DNA of 11,883 nucleotides from Deltaproteobacteria bacterium (GCA_020444165.1 JAHLLK010000120.1:1-11883); one strand, 5' to 3'; counted from the first letter of the stretch, positions 1 through 6,200 are shown. Notes: a model not told the origin generated them from the letters alone. A program made the numbers and translations.

Positions 1-56
1 TAGTATAGCTTAACATTCTCCCGGTTGCCATGTTCCATGCGGATAGGCTCATGGCC

Positions 57-290
57 TCAATAGAGGAATCCACGCCGCATCGGCATGTAGCTGATGTCCG
101 CGCACCAGACATGACCCGGCTCCGTGATATCCACCCCCCGCAGCAGGTAGGGGAAAATCCTGTGCTCCGGATGCGGCTTGGAGCTGCCCGGCCGCTGGTA
201 TACCGCCACCAGGCCCATCTGGCGCATCAAGCGAGCCACCCGTTTGGGGACCGGCCGGGCACCATCCATTCCGGCCGCACGGTCCACCAT
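57..290 (-). pseudogene. IS3-family transposase (OrfB) fragment
   Basis: The minus-strand translation contains the conserved middle of an IS3-type OrfB transposase. A helix reading KRVARLMRQMGL is followed by the HRIFPYLLRG block, and then the start of the DDE catalytic core (VWCADISYMPMRRGFLY), whose Asp is the first catalytic residue. The intact enzyme (about 270-300 aa) cuts and joins the ends of its insertion sequence. Here a stop follows directly after FLY, so the other two acidic residues are missing. Upstream, similarity appears to hop into another minus-strand frame (49-330), which suggests a frameshift. The end of the fragment meets phage-like sequence read on the other strand. It is a dead remnant; the assignment to IS3 is confident, the exact subgroup is not. 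Confidence 0.8.
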
Positions 291-299
291 AGGGACGGC

Positions 300-521
300 T
301 CCACGTCAACAAAATGGACCGTGGAATCATCCGAGCCCATGCCGATCAACGTCTCATATGACGCTTGGTTGCGGCGGATGCTGGCCAGTGACCCCGCCTT
401 TGTGCGCTCCGTATTGGGCAAGGCTCGCTTCGAGCTATTCAAGGACGGCAAGCTCAACATCACCGGCATGGTTTCGCACGGGAAGGTGTTGAACCTCAAG
501 GAGCTTGCCGAGGCTTCGTAA
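300..521 (+). pseudogene. C-terminal fragment, phage minor head protein-like
   Basis: The last 70 or so residues of this plus-strand frame (from about VSYDAWLRRM to the stop) follow the pattern seen at the C-terminus of Mu gpF / SPP1 gp7-type phage head morphogenesis proteins: a SYxxWLRR stretch, then VLGKARFELFKDGKLN, then a final leucine-rich LNLKELAEA. Such proteins sit at the portal and help assemble the capsid. The bulk of the protein is absent, and the upstream part of the open frame overlaps the antisense IS3 transposase remnant, so only the tail is real. An ATG at 339 is in frame, but there is no good reason to think it is used. The left coordinate is approximate. Family recognition is from memory of the pattern and is moderate. 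Confidence 0.5.
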
Positions 522-548
522 AATCACCCAGGATCGACGATCAGCCCT

Positions 549-563
549 CCACCTAGGAGGTGG
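549..563. other. Small palindromic hairpin
   Basis: CCACCT and AGGTGG flank a three-base AGG, giving a perfect 6-bp stem. It lies in the gap between the phage head fragment and the DUF2806 gene. No T-run follows on either strand, so it is not a clear terminator. The rest of 522-643 shows no gene. Confidence 0.35.
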
Positions 564-643
564 TGGATACCCACCGGGCGAGATGAAGAATCACGCAAGA
601 TATAATCAAGTTTTCCAAGCACGGGTCAATTTGAGATCAAGCA

Positions 644-1642
644 TTAAAACCGCCAAGCAACTTCGTTCTCAAACTCAACTACGCCAGATTTTGGCTCAAG
701 CGATTTTAATGTGGCGACGGACACGTTAACGTCGCTAGTTATCCTAAGCCATTGTGCTAACTTAGGCAATAAATTATTGTGGGTAACTATATCTAGAAGG
801 CCTAGCAATTCATACCCAGTTTGCGTATAGGGTATTGAGTAAATATAGTCAAAAGATCTTTTGGGAATATTTCTTGCTATAAGGACATTGTCGCCATATA
901 CAACACATAGAAAATCCACATCTTTATCGAGGGCATATGGCAAGGATTGCGGAAAGAGTAAATGTATGGATTGAAGCGTTAATATGTCGCTATCCGAAAC
1001 ACCATAATCACCATATGACATATATATATCTGAAGCGATAGAACAACCAGAGCCGCTTCTGATAGAAATCCTAGCTACCCTAGAAAATATTTCAGCTTCC
1101 TCCTTTGTGATATTTTTTAGCGCTTCCAAAGTTCTTAATGAGTAAGCTCCTGGATGCTTGATTTCGCCAGCCAAAATCCTCCCCCAAAGGTCCTGCATCT
1201 GCTCTGTACTAATATCTTGTGTTATCCCAAAAAATCTAGAAGCCCAATCCTCATCTATCGGTTCCTCAGTAACCTCATCTTCATTTTCTAATTCGTTGGC
1301 CGCAATTCCAACGATTCTTTCTAGATTTTGTTGCCTTTTTAGCTCCATGAATTGTTGGCGCATCAGGGCTCGGTTGACAAAAAGGCCATCCTCTTCCGAC
1401 AAATTAGCATGTTGGGGTCCACTCTCTGCTTGGAAAGTTAGCCCTCCTCCCTGATAGATTAATTTTTTTGGAATCAGACCGGCATCACACGCGGCAGATG
1501 ACATTTCACGAAGTGCAAAACTACTTGCCTTGGCCATACGACGACTTCGAATAGGATCGATAACTGTTCCACAACTGGCTGAAACCAACTGGACCAACTT
1601 ATCGAGAGGTTCCCGAAACCCTAACCAATCACCGTCACCCAT
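644..1642 (-). CDS. DUF2806-family protein
   Basis: A 332-aa protein of unknown biochemical role. The central block around residues 130-190 (DEDWASRFFGITQDIS, then MQDLWGRILAGEIKHPG, then SLRTLEALKNITKEEAEIF) is the signature of the DUF2806 family. These proteins are soluble, mostly helical, and scattered among bacteria, often in variable genome regions. No signal peptide or membrane segment is visible. The ATG at 1642 is supported by a G-rich GGGGGTGA ribosome site about five bases upstream. The coding sequence and its flanks are distinctly AT-rich (many ATA, TTA and AAA codons), unlike the GC-rich genes on either side, which points to recent transfer. It stands alone, with no operon partner, between phage debris and the attachment site. 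A cargo or phage-defence role is only a guess from the setting. Confidence 0.8.
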   Translation of the reverse strand: MGDGDWLGFREPLDKLVQLVSASCGTVIDPIRSRRMAKASSFALREMSSAACDAGLIPKKLIYQGGGLTFQAESGPQHANLSEEDGLFVNRALMRQQFMELKRQQNLERIVGIAANELENEDEVTEEPIDEDWASRFFGITQDISTEQMQDLWGRILAGEIKHPGAYSLRTLEALKNITKEEAEIFSRVARISIRSGSGCSIASDIYMSYGDYGVSDSDILTLQSIHLLFPQSLPYALDKDVDFLCVVYGDNVLIARNIPKRSFDYIYSIPYTQTGYELLGLLDIVTHNNLLPKLAQWLRITSDVNVSVATLKSLEPKSGVVEFENEVAWRF

Positions 1643-1850
1643 AATTCACCCCCCCGTAGCAAGGTCTCCAGAATAGTGATAATCATTTGATAACATACTA
1701 TTGTGGGAATGTATAGGAGTCTCGGCTTGGTCAGTGACATGAATAGAAGGCGGTTCGCACGCAACACCTTCCAGAAATCTTAATCATCAGTATCACCTAC
1801 ATAAATATGATAGTTCTCGTCTCGCGTCGTCCGACCACATGACCACGGCC

Positions 1851-1923
1851 GGGGTGAGGCGCTGGGGAGAATCGCCCCATTTGGGCCGTTGTGGACGAAA
1901 AAACGGTGGGACAGTAGTGGGAC
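1851..1923. repeat. Imperfect direct repeat, copy A, ending in GTGGGAC pair
   Basis: This stretch aligns without gaps to 2058-2130. From 1867 onward (57 bases) I count 14 mismatches. The last 18 bases, 1906-1923, are identical in both copies and consist of GTGGGAC-AGTA-GTGGGAC. An A-tract of six lies just before the 18-mer in both copies. Heptamer pairs beside an A-tract near a tRNA attachment core resemble arm-type integrase sites with an IHF-like bend, which is inference. No credible gene is present in 1643-2179. Confidence 0.7.
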
Positions 1924-1927
1924 GGCC

Positions 1928-1975
1928 GGGGCATCAGGGGTTTGGTCAGAGGCCCGGTCATGCCCCTTTTGCGTT
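1928..1975 (+). terminator. Possible terminator hairpin
   Basis: GGGGCAT and ATGCCCC form a 7-bp stem enclosing a long loop, followed by TTTTGCGTTT on the plus strand. The large loop makes it a weak candidate. It follows repeat copy A much as the stronger hairpin at 2142-2171 follows copy B. Confidence 0.25.
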
Positions 1976-2057
1976 TGACTCTTGGTTGTCTCCCCACCCT
2001 CTCCCCATGTCCGGGTTTCGCGGGCAAGGCCCCTGAAAGCCCGCTTACGGCCCTTCG

Positions 2058-2130
2058 GGGGTGGGACATTGCGGAGAAACGCTCCGTTTTGGCTCCTTTT
2101 GGGAAAAAAATAGTGGGACAGTAGTGGGAC
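2058..2130. repeat. Imperfect direct repeat, copy B, ending in GTGGGAC pair
   Basis: Partner of 1851-1923, offset by exactly 207 bases. The identical 18-mer occupies 2113-2130, and an additional GTGGGAC heptamer is present at 2061-2067. The A-tract before the 18-mer is conserved. The copy lies about 50 bases from the tRNA-Lys attachment remnant, with only a hairpin between them. Confidence 0.7.
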
Positions 2131-2141
2131 AACAAAAGCGA

Positions 2142-2171
2142 AAGGGGTTAGGCCTTGCGACCTAACCCCTT
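2142..2171 (-). terminator. Strong hairpin downstream of the tRNA-Lys remnant
   Basis: AAGGGGTTAGG and CCTAACCCCTT make a perfect 11-bp stem with an 8-base loop. On the minus strand it lies just past the tRNA 3' end and is followed by TCGCTTTTGTTG, which fits the original terminator of the tRNA-Lys transcription unit. No long T-run follows on the plus strand. Confidence 0.6.
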
Positions 2172-2179
2172 GCTGTCTT

Positions 2180-2227
2180 TGGTGGGCTGCCAGTGGATCG
2201 AACACTGAACCTACGGATTAAGAGTCC
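2180..2227 (-). other. Attachment-site remnant: 3' half of tRNA-Lys(CTT)
   Basis: Read on the minus strand, the segment starts at the anticodon arm GGACTCTTAATCC (anticodon CTT, lysine). It continues through a T arm with stem CAGTG/CACTG around TTCGATC, and ends in GCAGCCC-ACCA with an encoded CCA. A true tRNA-Lys would need a 5' acceptor strand GGGCTGC and a normal D arm. Instead, the bases at 2228-2252 give only GGGC and a tiny CGCT-AGGG-AGCG hairpin. The integrase gene lies directly alongside. This is the classic product of integration into the 3' end of a tRNA gene: the intact tRNA should be re-formed at the far end of the element, beyond the right edge of the window. It therefore marks the left boundary of the element. 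Confidence 0.85.
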
Positions 2228-2285
2228 AGGCCGCTCCCTAGCGATTTCGCCCACTTGGCCGACCCCCGGGACCACTTTGGGCACG

Positions 2286-3299
2286 TCACAACCCCCGGGC
2301 CATGACCTCGTACAGGTCCGCCAGCACCACCCGGGCGTAACCCTCGGTGGTGGTGACGCTGGCGTGGCCGGCGACATCCTGGACCATGCGCACCGGCACT
2401 CCCCGGCTGATCATGTAGGTGATGGCCGTGTGGCGCAGGTCGTGCAACCGGGCCTCCTCCAGGCCGGCCGCCCGGGCGCAGCGCTTGAACCACTTGGTCA
2501 GCACGTCTATACCCACGTCCGGCCAGATGCGGCCGATGCGCCGCGGCCAGGGGCAGCACTCGCCGTCCGGGGCCGGCAGGTCCGCCAGGGCGGCCACGGC
2601 CAGGGGCAGGAGCGGCACGCCGCGCTCCTTGTCGCCCTTGCCCCGAACCAGGGCCACCGGGTGGGTCTCCCAGTTGATGTCCTCCCACCGCAGCGCGTGG
2701 GCCTCGGCCCGGCGCATCCCCGTCCAGACCAGGAAGGCCCAAAGCCGCCGCAAATCCGGTGGCGAGGCCCGGAGCAGCGCCTCCACCTGCTCCACCGTGA
2801 GGTGTCGCGGCAGAGCCCGGGGCGCCTTGACCTGGTGGACCCGGGGCGCACGCTCGATCATCTCGTGGTCCGCCGCCCAGTTGAGGGCCGCCCGGATGTG
2901 ACGCAGGTCGCAGTTGACCCCGGCCGGGCTGACCCCATCGGCCAGGCGGGAGCCGGCCCAGGCGGAGAGCTTGCGGGTGGTGAGGCCGCGGAGCAGGCAG
3001 CCGTCGCCGAAGGTCCGGGCCAGCATGCGGAGCGCCACATCGTAGCGCGCCAGGGTTTTGGGCGCGAGGTGCGGGGCCCGGGCATCCAAGAATTCAGCGC
3101 GGAGGCGGCCCAGGGTGACAGGGCTGGGGTCCAGGACGCCCAGATTGCCCATCACTCGCTGGTGTTCCACCTCGGCCCACAGCTTTTCAGCCTGGGCCTT
3201 GGTGCGCACCCCCGCCCCTAGTGAGCGCTTGACGCGCCTCCCCCCCACCGTCCAGCGGCCATACCATTGCTTGCCGACCTTGTATACCCCCATGGACAT
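2286..3299 (-). CDS. int: Tyrosine recombinase (phage integrase)
   Basis: This enzyme recombines the element's attP with the tRNA-Lys attB site. Numbering from the TTG at 3302 (338 aa): residues 1-45 look like an AP2-type arm-binding domain (KQWYGRWTVGGRRVKRSL). Residues 62-150 form the SAM-like core-binding domain. The catalytic domain holds the full set R197 (TGMRRAEA), K222 (GKGDKERGVPL), H287 and R290 (LHDLRHTA), H313 (GHAS) and nucleophile Y322 (GYAR), so it should be active. I prefer the ATG at 3299, because it overlaps the stop of the upstream excisionase-like gene as TGATG and implies translational coupling. A TTG at 3302 with AGGAG nine bases upstream is the alternative. The 3' end lies about 60 bases from the attachment remnant. 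Confidence 0.95.
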   Translation of the reverse strand: MSMGVYKVGKQWYGRWTVGGRRVKRSLGAGVRTKAQAEKLWAEVEHQRVMGNLGVLDPSPVTLGRLRAEFLDARAPHLAPKTLARYDVALRMLARTFGDGCLLRGLTTRKLSAWAGSRLADGVSPAGVNCDLRHIRAALNWAADHEMIERAPRVHQVKAPRALPRHLTVEQVEALLRASPPDLRRLWAFLVWTGMRRAEAHALRWEDINWETHPVALVRGKGDKERGVPLLPLAVAALADLPAPDGECCPWPRRIGRIWPDVGIDVLTKWFKRCARAAGLEEARLHDLRHTAITYMISRGVPVRMVQDVAGHASVTTTEGYARVVLADLYEVMARGL

Positions 3300-3583
3300 C
3301 AACCTAACACACTCCTGGCCAGGGCGGCGGCATGATCATGGATGGTGCCGCCGCCCAACTGCCGCATCCGCCAAGCGTCAATGGACTCCCGGTCAAAGAC
3401 CCAGGTGCCCTCCCCCTTGCCGCGCCGGTCGCCGTCGTCCTGGCCGCCCACGATCTCCCGGCCCTGGGCCAAGTCCATGAGGCGGGACTTGCTGAGGCCA
3501 GAATAGCGCACGGCGTCAGCCAACCGCAGCCATCGGGGCTGGATCGGCGCGACGGCGGCGGTTATTTCGGCGCGGCGGGTCAT
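3299..3583 (-). CDS. Excisionase-like helix-turn-helix protein
   Basis: A 94-aa basic protein. Residues 18-75 (WLRLADAVRYSGLSKSRLMD through WVFDRESIDAWRMRQ) match the winged-helix fold of MerR/Xis-type excisionases: a first helix LADAVRYSG, a recognition helix SKSRLMDLAQ, and a C-terminal strand followed by DRESIDAW. Such proteins bind beside the attachment site and steer the integrase toward excision. The open frame extends upstream to 3745, but that part reads as low-complexity Gly/Pro/Arg sequence inside the neighbouring gene. The ATG at 3583 overlaps the preceding gene's TGA as TGATG, and its own TGA overlaps the integrase start in the same way. Function is inferred from fold pattern and position next to int. 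Confidence 0.75.
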   Translation of the reverse strand: MTRRAEITAAVAPIQPRWLRLADAVRYSGLSKSRLMDLAQGREIVGGQDDGDRRGKGEGTWVFDRESIDAWRMRQLGGGTIHDHAAALARSVLG

Positions 3584-3795
3584 CAGATATCCGTGGCCCG
3601 GAACATGCACCGCCCACAATCCGGATAGATGCGGGCGGTGACCATGCCCCGGTCCACCAACGGGGCGACGGTCCGCACGGCCCATTGGATGGCCGCCAAC
3701 TCCGACCGGCCGCAGGCCAGGCCCAAAGCCTGGGCGGACATCCACCTACGCAAGCGCCGCAGGGCGCCCCAGAGGACGCGGGCTTCGGGGCTCAT
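3583..3795 (-). CDS. Small hypothetical protein (70 aa), CxxC near C-terminus
   Basis: I do not recognise this family. The protein begins with basic amphipathic sequence (residues 5-20), continues with a helix SELAAIQWAVRTVAPLVDRG, and ends in a short segment with a Cys pair, DCGRCMFRATDI. It is too short and has too few cysteines for a complete zinc site on its own. The start ATG overlaps the ASCH-like gene's stop as ATGA (3792-3795), and its TGA overlaps the excisionase-like ATG at 3583. It is therefore a translationally coupled member of the int operon. The C-terminal Cys pair might bind metal in a dimer; that is speculation. Confidence 0.7.
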   Translation of the reverse strand: MSPEARVLWGALRRLRRWMSAQALGLACGRSELAAIQWAVRTVAPLVDRGMVTARIYPDCGRCMFRATDI

Positions 3796-4376
3796 GGCTG
3801 GGGCCCCAGGAACCGGAACGTGATCACCCGCACCTCGGGGTTGTCCTTACGCCGGCGGCCGGGCTTGTCTTTGACGACGCTGTCCCAGAGGTCGGCATAG
3901 GCCGCGCGCCGCGTCGGCCACGCCACGCCGTTCCGCCAGGAGTACCCCGGCTCGGGGTCAAACAGGGATTGATAGATACCCTCCGCCTCGCAATCCGCCT
4001 CGCTTATGTCCCCCAGCCGCTCCACTCGGACCGGAACGGTGATCTCGCAAATGGTCCGGACGCAGGGCGTCGGACAAAAGATAGCGGGCAGGTTGGGGTG
4101 CTTCCAAAACCAGGGCCAGGGTTTGCCGCCCACCAAGACCAGACTATCGTCATAGCGGTAGTGGGCATAGCCGTCCAACCCCCGGCGCAGCATCTCCCCG
4201 ACGAGTAGGCGGTCTCCAACCGAGATGATCTTTTCCCAGTCCTTGCCCACCCGGCGGGTCTGGGTCTTCAGCCCCCGGCGGACCATGGCCGCGTTGCCGG
4301 CGGTCATGGAGATGCGGTGGGTTTTCATCGCCCTGGGGCTGGGGTGGGTCTGGGGGCTGGAACGCAAATCGCCCAT
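3792..4376 (-). CDS. Phage ASCH-domain-like protein
   Basis: A 194-aa protein matching the common phage ASCH-like family, by three landmarks. These are the N-terminal ISMTAGNAAMVRRGLKTQTRR stretch (about residues 22-42), GDRLLVGE (54-61; usually GDxLWVRE), and RLGDISEADCEAEGI (120-134). The family has an OB/PUA-like fold thought to bind RNA or modified nucleic acid; its role in phages is not established. The ATG at 4376 has GAGGAG nine bases upstream (4386-4391). The internal ATG at 4328, where family similarity begins, has a poorer site, so the N-terminal 16 residues may be an extension. The start codon sits inside a predicted hairpin (4370-4406). The gene heads the overlapping operon ASCH, 70-aa, xis-like, int. 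Confidence 0.75.
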   Translation of the reverse strand: MGDLRSSPQTHPSPRAMKTHRISMTAGNAAMVRRGLKTQTRRVGKDWEKIISVGDRLLVGEMLRRGLDGYAHYRYDDSLVLVGGKPWPWFWKHPNLPAIFCPTPCVRTICEITVPVRVERLGDISEADCEAEGIYQSLFDPEPGYSWRNGVAWPTRRAAYADLWDSVVKDKPGRRRKDNPEVRVITFRFLGPQP

Positions 4377-4406
4377 CGTGGATCTCTCCTCGATAGGCGA
4401 TGGGCG
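4370..4406 (-). promoter_or_regulatory. Leader hairpin over the ASCH gene start codon
   Basis: In the minus-strand transcript, CGCCCATCG (4406-4398) can pair perfectly with CGATGGGCG (4378-4370). The second arm contains the ATG at 4376-4374. The 19-base loop holds the GAGGAG ribosome site. The upstream arm falls inside the 22-base sequence repeated at 7522-7543. This could limit translation of the int operon until the leader is unwound or bound. Confidence 0.5.
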
Positions 4407-4417
4407 TGTGTTGTGGC
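4396..4417. repeat. 22-base exact repeat, copy 1 (int-operon leader)
   Basis: The sequence from GGCGATGGGC to TGTTGTGGC on the plus strand is identical at 7522-7543, in the same orientation. Here it sits just downstream of the predicted -10 box of the leftward promoter, at or just after the likely transcription start. It may be an operator or a leader RNA element. Confidence 0.8.
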
Positions 4418-4425
4418 TGATTGAG

Positions 4426-4455
4426 AGCCTAACGCGGGGCGGGGCGAGGTGTCAA
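4426..4455 (-). promoter_or_regulatory. Predicted sigma70-type promoter of the ASCH-int operon
   Basis: On the minus strand a perfect TTGACA (4455-4450) is followed, after 18 bases, by TAGGCT (4431-4426), which has half of the -10 consensus. Transcription would start near 4419 and give a leader of about 40 bases before the ATG at 4376. The -35 box lies only 7 bases past the stop of the upstream gene. Confidence 0.5.
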
Positions 4456-4462
4456 GAAAAAA

Positions 4463-4747
4463 TCACTCAAACACCCGGCCGCAGCCGGAGTAATCCCGGA
4501 GCGGCCACACCGAGACCGCGGTCGGCGCGGACTTGAGGGCGTAGGCGTGGCCGCCCTCACACAGCACGCATATCTGGATGTGGCGGGCCCGGTCGAGGCC
4601 GTAGGTCTGGGCGTACTCCACCCGATCGCAAGGGTAGCCGTAGACCTGGACGGCCCCGGCCAGTTCCGGGAACAGCGAGGGCTGCACCGTCTCCACCGGG
4701 CCGGCGGCCAGGGCCAGGCCCAGCGCAAGCAAGGCTATGGTTTTCAT
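4463..4747 (-). CDS. Small exported protein of unknown function
   Basis: A 94-aa protein starting MKTIALLALGLALAAG, a typical Sec signal peptide: one Lys, a hydrophobic core of about 12 residues, and a probable cleavage site near AAG-PVE. The mature part (about 75 aa) contains four cysteines (YPCDR, ICVLCEGG, SGCGR), which may form disulfides in the periplasm. I do not recognise the family. The ATG at 4747 has a GGGGGGA ribosome site about three to five bases upstream; an open frame to 4762 exists but would spoil the signal peptide. It lies 32 bases downstream of the SWIM membrane protein gene and probably shares its transcript. Exported cargo in the lysogenic module may alter the host surface; that is inference. 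Confidence 0.7.
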   Translation of the reverse strand: MKTIALLALGLALAAGPVETVQPSLFPELAGAVQVYGYPCDRVEYAQTYGLDRARHIQICVLCEGGHAYALKSAPTAVSVWPLRDYSGCGRVFE

Positions 4748-4779
4748 GGTTCCCCCCCACACCCCAAGCCGCGCGCCGA

Positions 4780-5547
4780 TCAGTAACCCGCCAGCCGCTT
4801 CAGCCGGTCGGGGGTGATGGGCGATGTTTCGAACTCATCCTCGGCCCCCTCGCGCACCACGCCGGTGCGGGTCAGCACCTCGAAACGCCAGCGCATGCGG
4901 TCGCCCCGGGGGAGGCGCACGGTGCCGGCCTGGTTGCCGCAGAGCCGGAACCAGGTCATAAAGTTGTAGTAGTAGCCTTCGCCGCCAAAGACTCGCGCCA
5001 GCCAGGATAGTTCCTCCCGGCTCAACTCCCAGCCCAAGGAAGCGTTGATGTTCCGGCGGCGCGCCTCGTCGGTGTCGTCGGAGTCGCGCTCGGCCTCGGG
5101 CATCTCCTTGCGCGGGAAATAGCCCCAGCCCTCCGCCGCCATGGTGTCCAGACGGCCGGCCCCGGAGCCGTATTCCCAGTGGCGGCCAGCGGCCACCACC
5201 TCTTTGACCAAGTGCTTGCAGAGCCGCATGGGCTCCAGACGGCGGTAGACGTGGCGCACCTCCCGCCAGTCGGGGCAGGTGCAAGTCATTGCTCGCAAAT
5301 CTTTTATATATTCCTTCGGCGGGCTTGGGGGCTCCGGTGCCCGAGGCGAAGGGGCGGGGGCGGCCTGCGGCGGCGTCGCGGCCTTGGGGTGCAGTGGGTA
5401 AAATTGCCAGAGAATCAGCAGGGCTAACGGCCCAAGAATCCCTCCACCCACAAACCACCCGATTGGGCTCTCACCCCGTTTGTCGGCCATCAGGGCCGAA
5501 GCGAAGGCGCAAGCAAACCAAATCAGGAAAATCCAACCCCACGGCAT
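4780..5547 (-). CDS. Membrane-anchored SWIM zinc-finger protein
   Basis: A 255-aa protein with an unusual layout. Two hydrophobic segments (about residues 3-20 and 28-48, the second reading WFVGGGILGPLALLIL) are followed by a Pro/Ala-rich linker (55-78). Next comes a CxC...CxH pattern, with C89 and C91 in MTCTCPDW and C110 and H112 in RLCKHL, which matches the SWIM zinc finger. A C-terminal domain of about 140 residues has no family I recognise, though it includes GWGYFPRKE and an acidic stretch. SWIM fingers bind nucleic acid or protein partners; the anchor places this one at the inner membrane face. The ATG at 5547 follows a GGGGGG run closely; an ATG at 5559 is the alternative. It lies downstream of the repressor in the lysogenic module, so exclusion or immunity is possible but unproven. 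Confidence 0.7.
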   Translation of the reverse strand: MPWGWIFLIWFACAFASALMADKRGESPIGWFVGGGILGPLALLILWQFYPLHPKAATPPQAAPAPSPRAPEPPSPPKEYIKDLRAMTCTCPDWREVRHVYRRLEPMRLCKHLVKEVVAAGRHWEYGSGAGRLDTMAAEGWGYFPRKEMPEAERDSDDTDEARRRNINASLGWELSREELSWLARVFGGEGYYYNFMTWFRLCGNQAGTVRLPRGDRMRWRFEVLTRTGVVREGAEDEFETSPITPDRLKRLAGY

Positions 5548-5646
5548 CACTCCCCCCATGCGGCGTCCCAGACCAGGCGGAGCTGTCCCGAGCCGGCTCC
5601 ACTCCCGGTGTTACGTCCGCGTCTTTTGCCCCTGGCTGGCTCGCCT

Positions 5647-5665
5647 CCTCCGCTCCCTGCGGAGG
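5647..5665. other. Hairpin in the gap after the repressor gene
   Basis: CCTCCGC and GCGGAGG form a perfect 7-bp stem with a 5-base loop. It lies 40-58 bases past the repressor stop. No T-run follows on the minus strand, so it may only stabilise or attenuate the transcript. The rest of 5548-5704 has no gene I can support. Confidence 0.35.
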
Positions 5666-5704
5666 CGCCCCCACTTATTCCGTCAGGCCTGGGCAGGCCC
5701 AGAG

Positions 5705-6190
5705 TCATTTGCTCTCCGCGGCCTTCTTCCCCGCCAGTCCAGGGCTCAATTGTTTGGTCGTCTGCACCGCAGTGTAAAACGCCCGGGTGTTCTCGCGCAA
5801 CGCCTTTCCGTACATTTCCGCCGGGCCCTCGGCCCGGAACACCACCAGGGCCTGTTCCAGGAGGTCGGCGTCCTCCTCCGTGAGCGGCCGGGGATCTCCC
5901 CGGGGCAGGCGGATCAGGGCGGTTCCCGGGCCGTGGGCCGTGCCGGTGGCAGGCGGCGGTGCTTGGCCGGTGAGGAGCCACTCTATACCAATTGAACATA
6001 TTTGGGCGATTGGGGGCAGTGCGCCCACCGGAATATCATTACCTCCGGTCTCCCAGCGTCCGTATGCGGCTTGGCTAACTCCTAGCCGCGCCGCCATTTC
6101 AACCTGTGTCAGACCTGCCCGTTCCCGGCTCGATTTTAAGCGCGCCAAGACCTGTTCTAGATTGTCTAGTGGTATCCGCTTCTTATCCAC
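5705..6190 (-). CDS. Phage repressor, Cro/CI-type HTH
   Basis: A 161-aa DNA-binding regulator. Residues 14-72 form an XRE-type helix-turn-helix (LARLKSSRERAGLTQVEMAA, then RLGVSQAAYGRWETGGNDIP, then IAQICSIGIEWLLTG). The recognition helix is SQAAYGRWE. There is no S24/LexA peptidase domain with a Ser-Lys dyad, so RecA-driven self-cleavage is unlikely. The C-terminal 60 residues are helical (LTEEDADLLEQALVVFRAEG) and may mediate oligomerisation. The start shown is a GTG at 6190 without a convincing ribosome site, so the mRNA may be leaderless or start elsewhere; the next in-frame Met is residue 32, inside the HTH. It is transcribed away from the plus-strand early genes across a 98-base divergent control region, the usual place for a lysogeny repressor. 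Confidence 0.85.
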   Translation of the reverse strand: MDKKRIPLDNLEQVLARLKSSRERAGLTQVEMAARLGVSQAAYGRWETGGNDIPVGALPPIAQICSIGIEWLLTGQAPPPATGTAHGPGTALIRLPRGDPRPLTEEDADLLEQALVVFRAEGPAEMYGKALRENTRAFYTAVQTTKQLSPGLAGKKAAESK

Positions 6191-6200
6191 AAAAACAACT

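Noticed and set aside
1780..2205. 141-aa minus-strand open frame before the tRNA remnant
   Set aside because: It starts inside the tRNA-Lys 3' half and reads through the terminator and both direct repeats. The repeated VPLLSH residues are simply the DNA repeat translated.
2228..2270. Complete or class II tRNA reading of the attachment site
   Set aside because: GGCCAAGTGG resembles a Ser/Leu-type D arm, but the acceptor strand does not pair with GCAGCCC and the spacing to the anticodon arm is about eleven bases too long.
2193..3221. 342-aa plus-strand open frame
   Set aside because: It is antisense to the integrase, whose catalytic residues are all present. The plus-strand product is low-complexity Pro/Gly/Arg/Gln with no recognisable family, a usual by-product of GC-rich DNA.
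4456..4500. Terminator after the small exported protein gene
   Set aside because: A TTTTTTCTT run and a short CCGGC/GCCGG stem are present on the minus strand, but they are about a dozen bases apart and the T-run adjoins a promoter -35 box.
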